Below, piece after piece: positions 52,324-60,628 of a stretch of 64,000 nucleotides of DNA (position 1 is its first letter; each line of letters starts with the position of its first letter). The position numbers and the translations under genes are program-made. The DNA is from Brachyspira pilosicoli (GTDB lineage: Bacteria > Spirochaetota > Brachyspiria > Brachyspirales > Brachyspiraceae): the NCBI RefSeq assembly GCF_036997485.1, contig NZ_JAWLPU010000003.1, positions 124,001 to 188,000 on the forward strand, given 5' to 3'. The notes under the pieces are model-generated. The model was not told the origin of the DNA, ran no database searches, and saw only the letters and a program-made list of their open reading frames with translations.

Positions 52324-53127
52324 ATGAACAATAATATAAAATTAATAGCTACTGATTTAGACGGCACACTTCTTAATGATGCTGCTGAAATAACTGATTA
52401 TAATAAAACTATTTTAAGGAAACTTATAGATAATGGCATAGAGGTTGTAATTGCTACAGGAAGACCTATATTTTCTATGAACTTTTATTATAAAGAATTA
52501 GATAATAATAGTGAATCTATAGTATTTAATGGGGCTATGGTTGTTGATAAAAAATTTAATTGCATTTTTACTAATCCTTTAAAAAAAGATATAGCAGAGA
52601 AAATAATAAATCTCTATAAAGAAAAATATATAAATGATACTTCATTAAATATATATTCTATACAAAAATATATAGTTGCTAAAGATAATTTTAAAATTCA
52701 AACTCATACAGAAAAAGTTGATAAAAAAAATAAAATAGTTGGATTAGAAAATTTTAATGATAGTATTGAAGCACAAAAGATAATTATACTTGGAGAAAAT
52801 GATGTACTTTTAGATGTGAAAAAAAATATTGATAAATTATTTACAGTACATACTTCTTTTTCTAATCCAAATTTTTTAGAGATACTTTCAGAAAATGCTA
52901 ATAAGGCTAATGCTTTGAAGTGGCTATGCAGCAAAAAAGGTATTGATAGAAAGAATGTTATTGCTTTTGGAGATAATTATAATGATGCAGAGATGATTGA
53001 GTTTGCAGGTATTGGAGTAGCTATGGGAAATGCAGAAGATGATGTTAAAGAAAATGCTAAATATATAGCAGATACCAATGATAATAATGGAGTAGGCGTT
53101 TTTCTAAAAGATTTTTTTAATCTATAG
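52324..53127 (+). CDS. Cof-type HAD-superfamily phosphatase, paralogue
   Basis: Motifs are ATDLDGTLL, IATGRP, ANALKWLC and FGDNYNDAEMI, with the same architecture as the preceding gene but a diverged cap. DNA from about 52935 to 53035 is close to 90 percent identical to the neighbour, while the N-terminal two thirds are much less alike. The 3' end overlaps the convergent HD-GYP-like gene by 11 bp. A fragment of a third copy lies at 54873-54946. Confidence 0.85.
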   Translation: MNNNIKLIATDLDGTLLNDAAEITDYNKTILRKLIDNGIEVVIATGRPIFSMNFYYKELDNNSESIVFNGAMVVDKKFNCIFTNPLKKDIAEKIINLYKEKYINDTSLNIYSIQKYIVAKDNFKIQTHTEKVDKKNKIVGLENFNDSIEAQKIIILGENDVLLDVKKNIDKLFTVHTSFSNPNFLEILSENANKANALKWLCSKKGIDRKNVIAFGDNYNDAEMIEFAGIGVAMGNAEDDVKENAKYIADTNDNNGVGVFLKDFFNL

Positions 53128-54511
53128 ATAATGAAATTAATTTGATATCTGAAACTTCATGCAAAAAATTTGTAAATAAATTAAATAATATAGGGTCTAA
53201 TTTTATTTTATCAGTTACAAGATTATCTCTCATATTAATTAAAACATCTTTTGAGTTTTCTTTTTTCTTTGAGTTCATAAATAATAATACATCATAAGTA
53301 TCTAATATCTCTAGTATTTTAGAAGGTACATAGGCTAGTGCCTCTCCATTAATAATATCTTCTGCTTCAAAAGATAGAATATGTTCTTGATCTTTTTCAT
53401 TTGAGAATTTATTTATTAAACTATTTGAAGAATATCCATAATAATCATGATGAAGTCCTACTAATAAAGAAATATCATCTTTAAATTTTAAAGTTTTCTT
53501 TATAAAGTTATAAGCTTTTAATGCATGCTGATCTTGATTATTGTCTGTATCTTTTAAGAAATTACTAATAGGTACTGAATCAAATATTTTAAGTAGTGAT
53601 ATATCATGATATAATGAGCCTATAGCAAAATATATTATTTCTGAATCTGTAAATTTTCTAATACCTAGTTTAAATATATTTTCTAAATGTTCTGTAGATA
53701 TATCACTGTAAAAATTGCTAGTAACTTTTCTATATATTTCCCTATATTTATTTTTATAATCTAATCTTAATTTGTTTCCTAATCCTTTCACAAATTCTCT
53801 GTTATAATAATGCAAAAAATCTATCATCATTAAACAAACTCTATTACTATGTGATAACATATTAATATCTTGTAAATCATTATACGCATTGAAAATATAA
53901 TTATAAATGTACTCTTTTTCCAAATAATAAACTATACTACTCATTATATGATAAAGATAAATTTCTTTTCCATTAATCTTATTAGTCGTAATAGAAGAGT
54001 TTTGTATATTTTTTATATATTTAATAAAATCTGTTCTAATAAGAATGCCTATATCTGTTAATATTTGCTCTATGAATAAAACTATTTCATTGTTAATTTT
54101 TTTATTTGATTTGAAAAGTTCTTTTAATCTATTTAGTTTAGTATCTAATAATAAAAATCTTTCATCACTTTTTTCTTTGACAATCTCTCTCAATGTATTT
54201 AAATTTCTATTCTTTAAATTATTTGAATAAGGTATACAGTTTAAATAAATATGATAAAAATATTCAGCTTCATTAAATATTTCTTTTTCAAATATTTCTT
54301 TTTCATCTAATAATACGTTAGTGTAAAATTTTGAGTTTTTTAATAAAGCATTATTATTTTTTATTTCATCTATAAATATATCGATAGCCTTGCCTTTGAA
54401 ATAAGTAACTATTCCATTCATGTTTTCGCATTTTATAGTTACATCATCATTATATATTTTTGTCTTTGATCTTATTATGGTTTCAAATTCTATTTCATAG
54501 TATTTATCCAT
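53117..54511 (-). CDS. HD-domain protein, HD-GYP-like, copy 1
   Basis: The 464-residue protein has a 200-residue N-terminal region of unknown type and a C-terminal HD-GYP-like domain: HSNR (221-224), SLYHDISLLK with the HD pair (302-303), QHALKAY (His329), LHHDYYGY (His354, His355, Asp356) and ILDTYDVLLFMNSKKK. HD-GYP proteins degrade cyclic di-GMP. The GYP signature HHExxDGxGYP is reduced to HHDYYGY and HDIGK to HDISLLK, so activity is uncertain. It is highly similar to the gene at 54949-56328. No signal or membrane segment is seen. Confidence 0.65.
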   Translation of the reverse strand: MDKYYEIEFETIIRSKTKIYNDDVTIKCENMNGIVTYFKGKAIDIFIDEIKNNNALLKNSKFYTNVLLDEKEIFEKEIFNEAEYFYHIYLNCIPYSNNLKNRNLNTLREIVKEKSDERFLLLDTKLNRLKELFKSNKKINNEIVLFIEQILTDIGILIRTDFIKYIKNIQNSSITTNKINGKEIYLYHIMSSIVYYLEKEYIYNYIFNAYNDLQDINMLSHSNRVCLMMIDFLHYYNREFVKGLGNKLRLDYKNKYREIYRKVTSNFYSDISTEHLENIFKLGIRKFTDSEIIYFAIGSLYHDISLLKIFDSVPISNFLKDTDNNQDQHALKAYNFIKKTLKFKDDISLLVGLHHDYYGYSSNSLINKFSNEKDQEHILSFEAEDIINGEALAYVPSKILEILDTYDVLLFMNSKKKENSKDVLINMRDNLVTDKIKLDPILFNLFTNFLHEVSDIKLISLSID

Positions 54512-54514
54512 AAT

Positions 54515-54689
54515 TTATTCCATCATATTTAAGATTTTTTCTACAGGAAGCTAATAAAGTCTATAATAATCTTCAGCATAAACTATATAGCCACAATCTT
54601 TTTTATATTATGGTAGAATGTTTCACATATATTTTAGAGTATAGGTTGCTAATAGATAAAATTATAAATAATACAATTAACTTCCTCAT
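54515..54689 (-). pseudogene. collapsed copy of the 203-residue exported protein gene
   Basis: Aligned with 56332-56943, this stretch keeps the last about 10 codons (CATCATATTTAAGA...), loses roughly 440 bp, then resumes in the N-terminal part (AGTCTATAATAATCTTCAGC against AGTCTATAATAGTCTTCAGC) up to a CAT at 54687-54689. The upstream 100 bp also match the region upstream of the intact gene. Confidence 0.75.
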
Positions 54690-54789
54690 AGCTTTTATTA
54701 TATGATATCTGTATAAAAAAACAATTCTTTATTACAATTAAATTTTGATTTATTTTATTATTATTCTATTTTTTTGTTGTATATAATTA

Positions 54790-54872
54790 TTAAAAAAAGT
54801 GATATTAAATCTTCTAAATCAAAAAATCTAACAGAGATTATAAAAGAGTTTATCAATATTAATATAAAAAAT
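54790..54872 (+). pseudogene. fragment of a TonB-receptor-like gene copy
   Basis: GATATTAAATCTTCTAAATC and the following 60 bp match the intact gene around 57224-57296 (DIKSSKSKNLAEIIKEF). The signal peptide part and everything after are missing. The junction to the next fragment lies in a run of A with shared bases. Confidence 0.75.
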
Positions 54873-54946
54873 ACTATTGATAATTTATTTACGGTTCATA
54901 TAATAATGGAGTAGGTGTCTTTCTAAAAGATTTTTTTAATTTGTAG
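54873..54946 (+). pseudogene. fragment of a third HAD gene copy
   Basis: ATTGATAATTTATTTACGGT matches the HAD gene at about 52838, and then after an internal deletion TAATAATGGAGTAGGTGTCT through TAG (54944-54946) matches its last 45 bp. It sits just before the 3' end of the second HD-GYP-like gene, as the intact HAD gene does before the first. Confidence 0.75.
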
Positions 54947-54948
54947 GA

Positions 54949-56328
54949 TTATCCGATTTTTATTTCATAAGTTTCAGATAGATAATTAATAAATAAGTCC
55001 AAAATAATAGGGTCTAATTTTATTTCTTCTGCCATTAGTTTATTTTTTATATAAATTAATACATCTTCAACCTTTTCTTTTTTCTTTGAGTTCATAAATA
55101 GCAATACATCAAATATATCTATTATTTCTAATATTTTTGAAGGTACATAAGCATATACTTCGCCTTTTATGAAATCTTCTGCTTCAAATGATAATATATT
55201 ATCTGGATATTTATTATTTAAAAACTGTTTTATTAGATTGTTTTTTGAATACTCATAATAATCATGATGAAGCCCCACTAATAATGATACATCATTTTGA
55301 AAGTTTAAAGTTTTCTTTATAAAATTATATCCTTTTAATGCATGCAAGTCTTGGTTATTGTCTGTATCTTTTAGAAAATTATTCATAGGTACTGAATCAA
55401 ATATTTTTAATAAACCTATATCATGATATAATGAGCCTATAGAAAAATTAATGATTTCAGTGTTAGTAAATTTTCTTATTCCAAATTTAAATACTCTCTC
55501 TAAATTATCTATAGGTATATCGCTTTCAAAATGTGATATAACCTTTTTATATTTATCCATATATTTGTTTTTATATTCTAATCTCAATTTGTTAGAAAGT
55601 CTATTTTTAAACTCTTTATTATAATAATGCATAAACTCTATCATCATTATACTAACTCTATTACTGTGCGATATCATATTGATGTCTTGAAAATCATGAT
55701 TATCAAAAATATAATTAAAAATATGATTATGCTCTAAATAGGAAACAATGCTGCTCATTATGTTATATATATACATATCCTTTTTATCTACTTTATTTCC
55801 TATAACTATAGATTTTTTTATTGCCTGTATATATTTTATAAAATCAGTTCTTATTAATATTCCTATATCACTTAATATTCTATCTATTAAATACAATATA
55901 TCTATATTAGCATTTTCCGTGGATTTTAATATAGATTTTAGTTTATCAACATTTGGTTCTAAAAATAAAAAACGCTTTTCATATTTTTCTTTACAAATTT
56001 TTTTTAAAGTATCGTTATTTTCATTTTTTAGCTTATTTGAATATGGTATGCAATTTAAATAAATATGATAAAAATATTCAGCTTCATTAAATGTTTCTTT
56101 ATCAGATATTTCTTTCTCATCTAACAGTACATTAGTATAAAATTTTGAATTTTTTAATAAAATATTATTATTCTTTATTTCATCTATAAATATATCAATA
56201 GACTTACCTTCAAAATAAGTGACTATTCCATTCATATTTTGGCATTTTACAGTAATGTCATCATTATATATTTTTGTCTTTGATTTTATTATGGTTTCAA
56301 ATTCTATTTCATAGTATTTATTATCCAT
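54949..56328 (-). CDS. HD-domain protein, HD-GYP-like, copy 2
   Basis: The 459 residues align end to end with copy 1. The HD motif is closer to canonical here (SLYHDIGLLKIFDSVP), followed by LHALKGYNF, LHHDYYEYS and IIDIFDVLLFMNSKKK. The GYP part is weaker than in copy 1 (YEYS in place of YGYS). It is separated by 3 bp from the 203-residue exported protein gene upstream, so the two are co-transcribed. It could hydrolyse c-di-GMP or another phosphodiester, or have become a binding protein. Confidence 0.65.
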   Translation of the reverse strand: MDNKYYEIEFETIIKSKTKIYNDDITVKCQNMNGIVTYFEGKSIDIFIDEIKNNNILLKNSKFYTNVLLDEKEISDKETFNEAEYFYHIYLNCIPYSNKLKNENNDTLKKICKEKYEKRFLFLEPNVDKLKSILKSTENANIDILYLIDRILSDIGILIRTDFIKYIQAIKKSIVIGNKVDKKDMYIYNIMSSIVSYLEHNHIFNYIFDNHDFQDINMISHSNRVSIMMIEFMHYYNKEFKNRLSNKLRLEYKNKYMDKYKKVISHFESDIPIDNLERVFKFGIRKFTNTEIINFSIGSLYHDIGLLKIFDSVPMNNFLKDTDNNQDLHALKGYNFIKKTLNFQNDVSLLVGLHHDYYEYSKNNLIKQFLNNKYPDNILSFEAEDFIKGEVYAYVPSKILEIIDIFDVLLFMNSKKKEKVEDVLIYIKNKLMAEEIKLDPIILDLFINYLSETYEIKIG

Positions 56329-56331
56329 AAT

Positions 56332-56943
56332 TTATTCCATCATATTTAATATTTCTTCTATATGTTTTAATTGTCTGTCTGCTGTTTTATTATAATCTAT
56401 CTCTCCAAGCGCTATTTTGTATGCTTTGTCTATTAAGTTATCCATTTCTAACTTTGATTTATTTTTCATTACTTTTTGAGCCAAATCTTTGGTGACAGCC
56501 CATCTTTCTTTAGCTAAATTATAAAAATAAACAGCATATTCAAAACTCTTTTTTATATCTTCATCAAATTGTGAATTATAAAAATAATAATTTTGTTTAT
56601 CATAAAGACCTGCTAAATATATATAATTTTGAGTAATAAGATAATTAAATTGCATATGCATAAGGTCTTTATATTTAGTATAAGCTTCTTCTGTTTCTAT
56701 TATTGTCAATGCTCTGTTTACAAAATCAAAAGGTGCATTTAATGCTCTTTCTAAATAATCTACATTTCTAAGCAAATCATATTCAGCATAATAAGATGGG
56801 AGTGAATAGAGTCTATAATAGTCTTCAGCATAAACTATATAACCATAATCTTTTTTTTCTATTATGGTGGAGCGTTTCATATCTATTTTAGGGTATAGAT
56901 TGCTAATAGATAAAATTATAAATAATATAATTAATTTTTTCAT
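56332..56943 (-). CDS. exported protein of unknown function, 203 residues
   Basis: A signal peptide (MKKLIILFIILSISNLYP) precedes a helical, Tyr-rich protein (YVYAEDYYRLYSLPSYYAEY, YLITQNYIYLAGLYDKQNYY). I do not recognise the family. Aromatic richness and helical spacing suggest a TPR-like or coiled periplasmic protein. It shares an operon with HD-GYP-like copy 2 and is divergent from the TonB-receptor-like gene. A broken copy exists at 54515-54689. Confidence 0.6.
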   Translation of the reverse strand: MKKLIILFIILSISNLYPKIDMKRSTIIEKKDYGYIVYAEDYYRLYSLPSYYAEYDLLRNVDYLERALNAPFDFVNRALTIIETEEAYTKYKDLMHMQFNYLITQNYIYLAGLYDKQNYYFYNSQFDEDIKKSFEYAVYFYNLAKERWAVTKDLAQKVMKNKSKLEMDNLIDKAYKIALGEIDYNKTADRQLKHIEEILNMME

Positions 56944-57082
56944 AAGTCTTATTATATGATATCGGTATAAAAATACAATTCTTTATTACAATTAAATTTT
57001 TGATTTATTTTATTATTATTATATTTTTTTGTTATATATAATTACAGTTGATAAATTTTTATAGTTTTTGTAATATTAATAT

Positions 57083-58393
57083 ATGAAAAGATTTTTATTG
57101 TTGTTATTTATTAGTATTTTTTCTTATGATTTGTTTCCATATATAGAAGATACTACTAATTTTGAAAATATAGAAGATACTACTAATCATTTTTTTGATA
57201 GTTATTTGATTATTAGAAAGAATGATATTAAATCTTCTAAGTCTAAAAATTTAGCAGAAATTATAAAAGAGTTTAGTAATATTAATATAAAAAATAAAAA
57301 GGTATATTCACAATCTACTTTTATAATTAATGGGAAAAGATTAAATGATGAAGAGAAGAAGATATATTTATTTTTGTATGATAAAAATAATATAGATTCT
57401 ATTGATATAAGATATAATATTTATGATGGAAATATAATTTATAATATAGTTACTTCTAGATATTCTCAGGGAGAAGAATTAATTTATAAAAATATTTTAG
57501 AAGGTGTTTCTTTAGAGCTTACGAATCAAAAAATATCTTATAAGAAAGTAGAGACCAATTCAAGTAAAACTTATGGAAAAATAAATGTATTTAATTATAA
57601 TATAAAAAAAGATGATAACTCTCTTAATTTTAAATTAGATACATCTGGAGAGGAGAAAGGCTTTAGCGGCAGAAAGAGTAAAAATGCAGATTTGAGAACA
57701 TATTTAAAAAGCGATGTTAGTTTTAATTTAAAGCCTATTGATGGGATAAGTTTTACTGGTAAATATTTTTTGGATTTGCAAACAGATATTGGCTTAATTG
57801 GACAAAATGAAACAAATAATATAAAAAATCAAAATATATATCAAGGCGGCACTTTAGGTGTAAAATTTAACCCTATTGATTTTATAATAATAGAAAGTAT
57901 GTATTTTGTAACAGGCAAAAAAGATACTTTAACTATTACAAATAATCGTTATTTAATGGCACAAGGAAATAAAACAAGCATTACTTTCAATATACCATTA
58001 GCTTCTATTAATTCAAGCATTAGACTAAAGGGTAATTATTCCTATCTTTCTGGAGAAAATACATATAATTTAAGTGTTAATAATAATTCACTTCCAGGTC
58101 TTCCAAAACATCAATTTAATACTTCTGTAGAATATGTTTATGGTGTTAATTTAAATTATGAATATGCTTTGATGTTTAATGTGCAGTATATAGGAGATGA
58201 TTATAATAATACTACTAAAAGTGATACAGACAAAGCTTATACAACTTTTGATTTAATATCTTCTTTTAATTATAAAAAGACAGTTTCTTTAAAATGCGGA
58301 GTAAAAAATATTCTCGATATAAAATATGAAACTATAAAGGGCTATCCTATATCAAGCAGAGAATATTTTGCTGATATTACGGTAATTTTTTAA
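57083..58393 (+). CDS. short TonB-dependent-receptor-like outer-membrane protein
   Basis: After a signal peptide (FLLLLFISIFSYDLFP) comes a plug-like part (LAEIIKEFSNINIKNKKVYS, FIINGKRLNDEE) and a series of beta-strands. The C-terminus (LKCGVKNILDIKYETIKGYP and a final Phe) is typical of TonB-dependent receptors. At 436 residues it is far below the usual 600-800, with about 12-14 predicted strands, so it is a reduced barrel or a relative with another role. A 9-residue tandem repeat (IEDTTNFEN then IEDTTN) follows the signal peptide. No Fe-siderophore motif is evident. Confidence 0.7.
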   Translation: MKRFLLLLFISIFSYDLFPYIEDTTNFENIEDTTNHFFDSYLIIRKNDIKSSKSKNLAEIIKEFSNINIKNKKVYSQSTFIINGKRLNDEEKKIYLFLYDKNNIDSIDIRYNIYDGNIIYNIVTSRYSQGEELIYKNILEGVSLELTNQKISYKKVETNSSKTYGKINVFNYNIKKDDNSLNFKLDTSGEEKGFSGRKSKNADLRTYLKSDVSFNLKPIDGISFTGKYFLDLQTDIGLIGQNETNNIKNQNIYQGGTLGVKFNPIDFIIIESMYFVTGKKDTLTITNNRYLMAQGNKTSITFNIPLASINSSIRLKGNYSYLSGENTYNLSVNNNSLPGLPKHQFNTSVEYVYGVNLNYEYALMFNVQYIGDDYNNTTKSDTDKAYTTFDLISSFNYKKTVSLKCGVKNILDIKYETIKGYPISSREYFADITVIF

Positions 58394-58415
58394 CCCTTTA
58401 TAGTTATTTATTATT

Positions 58416-58910
58416 TTAATTAAATATTAATACATGAAAAGTTAAATAGCTTGCAAATAAACACCATAAAATATATGGTATTAATATATAGCTTGCTGCT
58501 TTAGATATAGTTTTGAATTTCATTATGGTAATTATAATAAGTATATCCAAAATTATTATTTCTATAAAACCAAACAATGGACTTTTTAATCCAAAGAATA
58601 TATAAGTCCAAAACATATTCAAAATAAATTGAATAATAAAAAGAAATATATAATTTTTTATTTTTTTCTTTATTTCTAAATCTTGTTCATCTATATATTT
58701 ATTTATTATAATGGCTATTGAAATACCCATTAACACATATAATATACTCCAAGCTATAGGAAATATTATATTTGGCGGGTTGAGCGGAGACCTATTTAAA
58801 GAATTGTACCATGAGAAATTGTCTGCTTTAACAGATATTCCAGCTAAATATCCCATAAACAAACAAATAGCAATAGTTATAATAGGAATTATAAAGTATC
58901 TTTTTTTCAT
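58416..58910 (-). CDS. tspO: TspO/MBR-family membrane protein
   Basis: The 164-residue protein has five membrane helices. The family motif region is recognisable: WYNSLNRSPLNPPNIIFPIAW-type, then the tryptophan-bearing LNMFWTYIFFGLKSP and a last helix with PYILWCLFASYLTF. TspO binds porphyrins and related compounds; the role in bacteria is debated. AGGAG lies upstream of the start. It stands alone between the TonB-receptor-like gene and the isoprenoid pair. Confidence 0.9.
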   Translation of the reverse strand: MKKRYFIIPIITIAICLFMGYLAGISVKADNFSWYNSLNRSPLNPPNIIFPIAWSILYVLMGISIAIIINKYIDEQDLEIKKKIKNYIFLFIIQFILNMFWTYIFFGLKSPLFGFIEIIILDILIIITIMKFKTISKAASYILIPYILWCLFASYLTFHVLIFN

Positions 58911-59004
58911 TTTATACTCCTTATAATTATTTCATATTATAATTATAACAAAAATATAAAAATTTCAAAAGAATTATAATTCATATATTTGTAATTTTAG
59001 TTTA

Positions 59005-60003
59005 TTATTTATCCTCTTTTAGAGTTTTATTATATTTTTCAGATAAATGTATTTCCATCAAATCTTCTAATTTTTTGTTTGTATAATAGTTAGCTTTTGC
59101 TTTAGCGACAATATCCATAGTCTCTTTTTTTGGTATTTTAATTGCTTCTCCAGAAAAAACATTATAATTATTATACATTATCTTTAGAGTTTTATATGCC
59201 ATTAATGCTGCTATCAAACAAAAGTGTCTATATCCGAGAGCTTTTTTTTCTATTTCCATTATATATTTTATAGTATTTTCAAAATCGTCCATGGCATTAT
59301 CAACCATCTTATTTAAAATTTCTAAGGCTTTGTCCTTATAAGTTTCATCTTGGAAATACGATGCTATATTATCATCATTAAATAAATTTTTAGGCCAAAA
59401 TATTCTGTTTTCTTTAAAATCATTTCTCACATCTTTTATAATATTTACTTTTTGGAGAAATCTTCCAAACTTTTTTGCTTTTTCTTTGTCAAGCGGCAGA
59501 TTATCTAAAGCCCTAACAAGTTCAGTTAAATATACTCCAACCGTACCGGCAACATAATAACAATAATCATTTAAATCTTCAAAATTATTTATACTATGAT
59601 CTTGATAATATATCATTCCATAACCCATTTCATTTAAATATGATATAGACATGTTTTTTATATGAGAATCAAAACCAAAAAAAGTTTTTAATACTAAATC
59701 TATATTTTCTATCAATATTTTGTCATTCTCATTTATTGTTTTTTCTAATACTATATATTTAAAATTATCAAGATTTTTAATATTTTCTAAACTTGAAGAT
59801 TTTAATATGTTAATAAATCCTGTTATTAAAGTTTCTTTATCATTGATATTATGCATAGAATCTTCTATAGTATCTATAATTCTTGCTAATAAATATTGCA
59901 CTTCCACTTTAGATTTTTTATTTTTATCTAATAGAGGTATAGTTAGAGCAAAGCTTCTTGATACTAAATCAAGTAAATATTTGTTTGTAATTTTTGTTCC
60001 CAT
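59005..60003 (-). CDS. squalene/phytoene synthase family prenyltransferase
   Basis: These enzymes join two prenyl diphosphates head to head. The 332 residues show both aspartate-rich motifs: DTIED (44-48) and DVRND (191-195), the conserved YCYYVAGTVG (147-156), and NRIFWPKNLF after the second motif, which is closer to squalene synthases. ispF lies 10 bp upstream in the same operon. Squalene would point to hopanoids or carotenoid-like products, but no cyclase or desaturase is in the window. Confidence 0.88.
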   Translation of the reverse strand: MGTKITNKYLLDLVSRSFALTIPLLDKNKKSKVEVQYLLARIIDTIEDSMHNINDKETLITGFINILKSSSLENIKNLDNFKYIVLEKTINENDKILIENIDLVLKTFFGFDSHIKNMSISYLNEMGYGMIYYQDHSINNFEDLNDYCYYVAGTVGVYLTELVRALDNLPLDKEKAKKFGRFLQKVNIIKDVRNDFKENRIFWPKNLFNDDNIASYFQDETYKDKALEILNKMVDNAMDDFENTIKYIMEIEKKALGYRHFCLIAALMAYKTLKIMYNNYNVFSGEAIKIPKKETMDIVAKAKANYYTNKKLEDLMEIHLSEKYNKTLKEDK

Positions 60004-60013
60004 GTTTTTTCTC

Positions 60014-60487
60014 TTATATTTTTTCTAATAATGTTACGCAATGTACAGCTACAGCTTTACCTTCGCCTACAGCGTCCATTTTTTCATTTGTCTTAGCTTT
60101 AATAGAAATATTATCTATATTAGTATTAAGGATTTTTGATAGGTTTTCTCTCATTAAATCTATAAAGTCTCTCATTTTAGGTTTTTCTATAATGATGGTA
60201 ATATCAGTATTTGATAGATAGTAATTTTTTTCTTTCATTATTGAAATAGTTTGTTTTAATAGCTCCATAGAAGATATATCTTTATATTTTTCATCATTAT
60301 CAGGGAAATGGCTTCCTATATCCCCTAAAGCTAATGCTCCGAATATAGAATCTATTAGTGCATGTATTAGAGCATCGGCATCTGAATGACCTTTTAATCC
60401 TAAATGATATGGTATTTCTATCCCTGCTAAAATTAATTTGCGATTCTCTTGAAATATGTGCGAATCATATCCATATCCTATTCTCAT
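60014..60487 (-). CDS. ispF: 2-C-methyl-D-erythritol 2,4-cyclodiphosphate synthase
   Basis: IspF forms MEcPP in the MEP isoprenoid pathway. The zinc ligands are Asp8, His10 (GYGYDSHIF) and His42 (GHSDADALIHA), followed by GALALGDIGSHFPD and KAKTNEKMDAVGEGKAVAVH. The 157-residue length is canonical. It is the first gene of a two-gene operon with the squalene/phytoene synthase, which ties precursor supply to the condensing enzyme. Confidence 0.95.
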   Translation of the reverse strand: MRIGYGYDSHIFQENRKLILAGIEIPYHLGLKGHSDADALIHALIDSIFGALALGDIGSHFPDNDEKYKDISSMELLKQTISIMKEKNYYLSNTDITIIIEKPKMRDFIDLMRENLSKILNTNIDNISIKAKTNEKMDAVGEGKAVAVHCVTLLEKI

Positions 60488-60571
60488 TGTTTTTCCTAAA
60501 AATATAATATTTCTAAAATTATATACAAAATTTTATAAATTGTCAAAATAATATATTTTTACTTAAACAAA

Positions 60572-60603
60572 AAATAAGCCATTATTTTGTTAATGGCTTA
60601 TTT
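60572..60603. terminator. strong hairpin after the RND gene
   Basis: AAATAAGCCATT (60572-60583) pairs perfectly over 12 bp with AATGGCTTATTT (60592-60603), loop of 8. It lies 25 bp past the RND stop, with T-rich flank on the minus strand. Confidence 0.8.
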
Positions 60604-60628
60604 AATCTAAGAAAAATATGAAAAAGTT

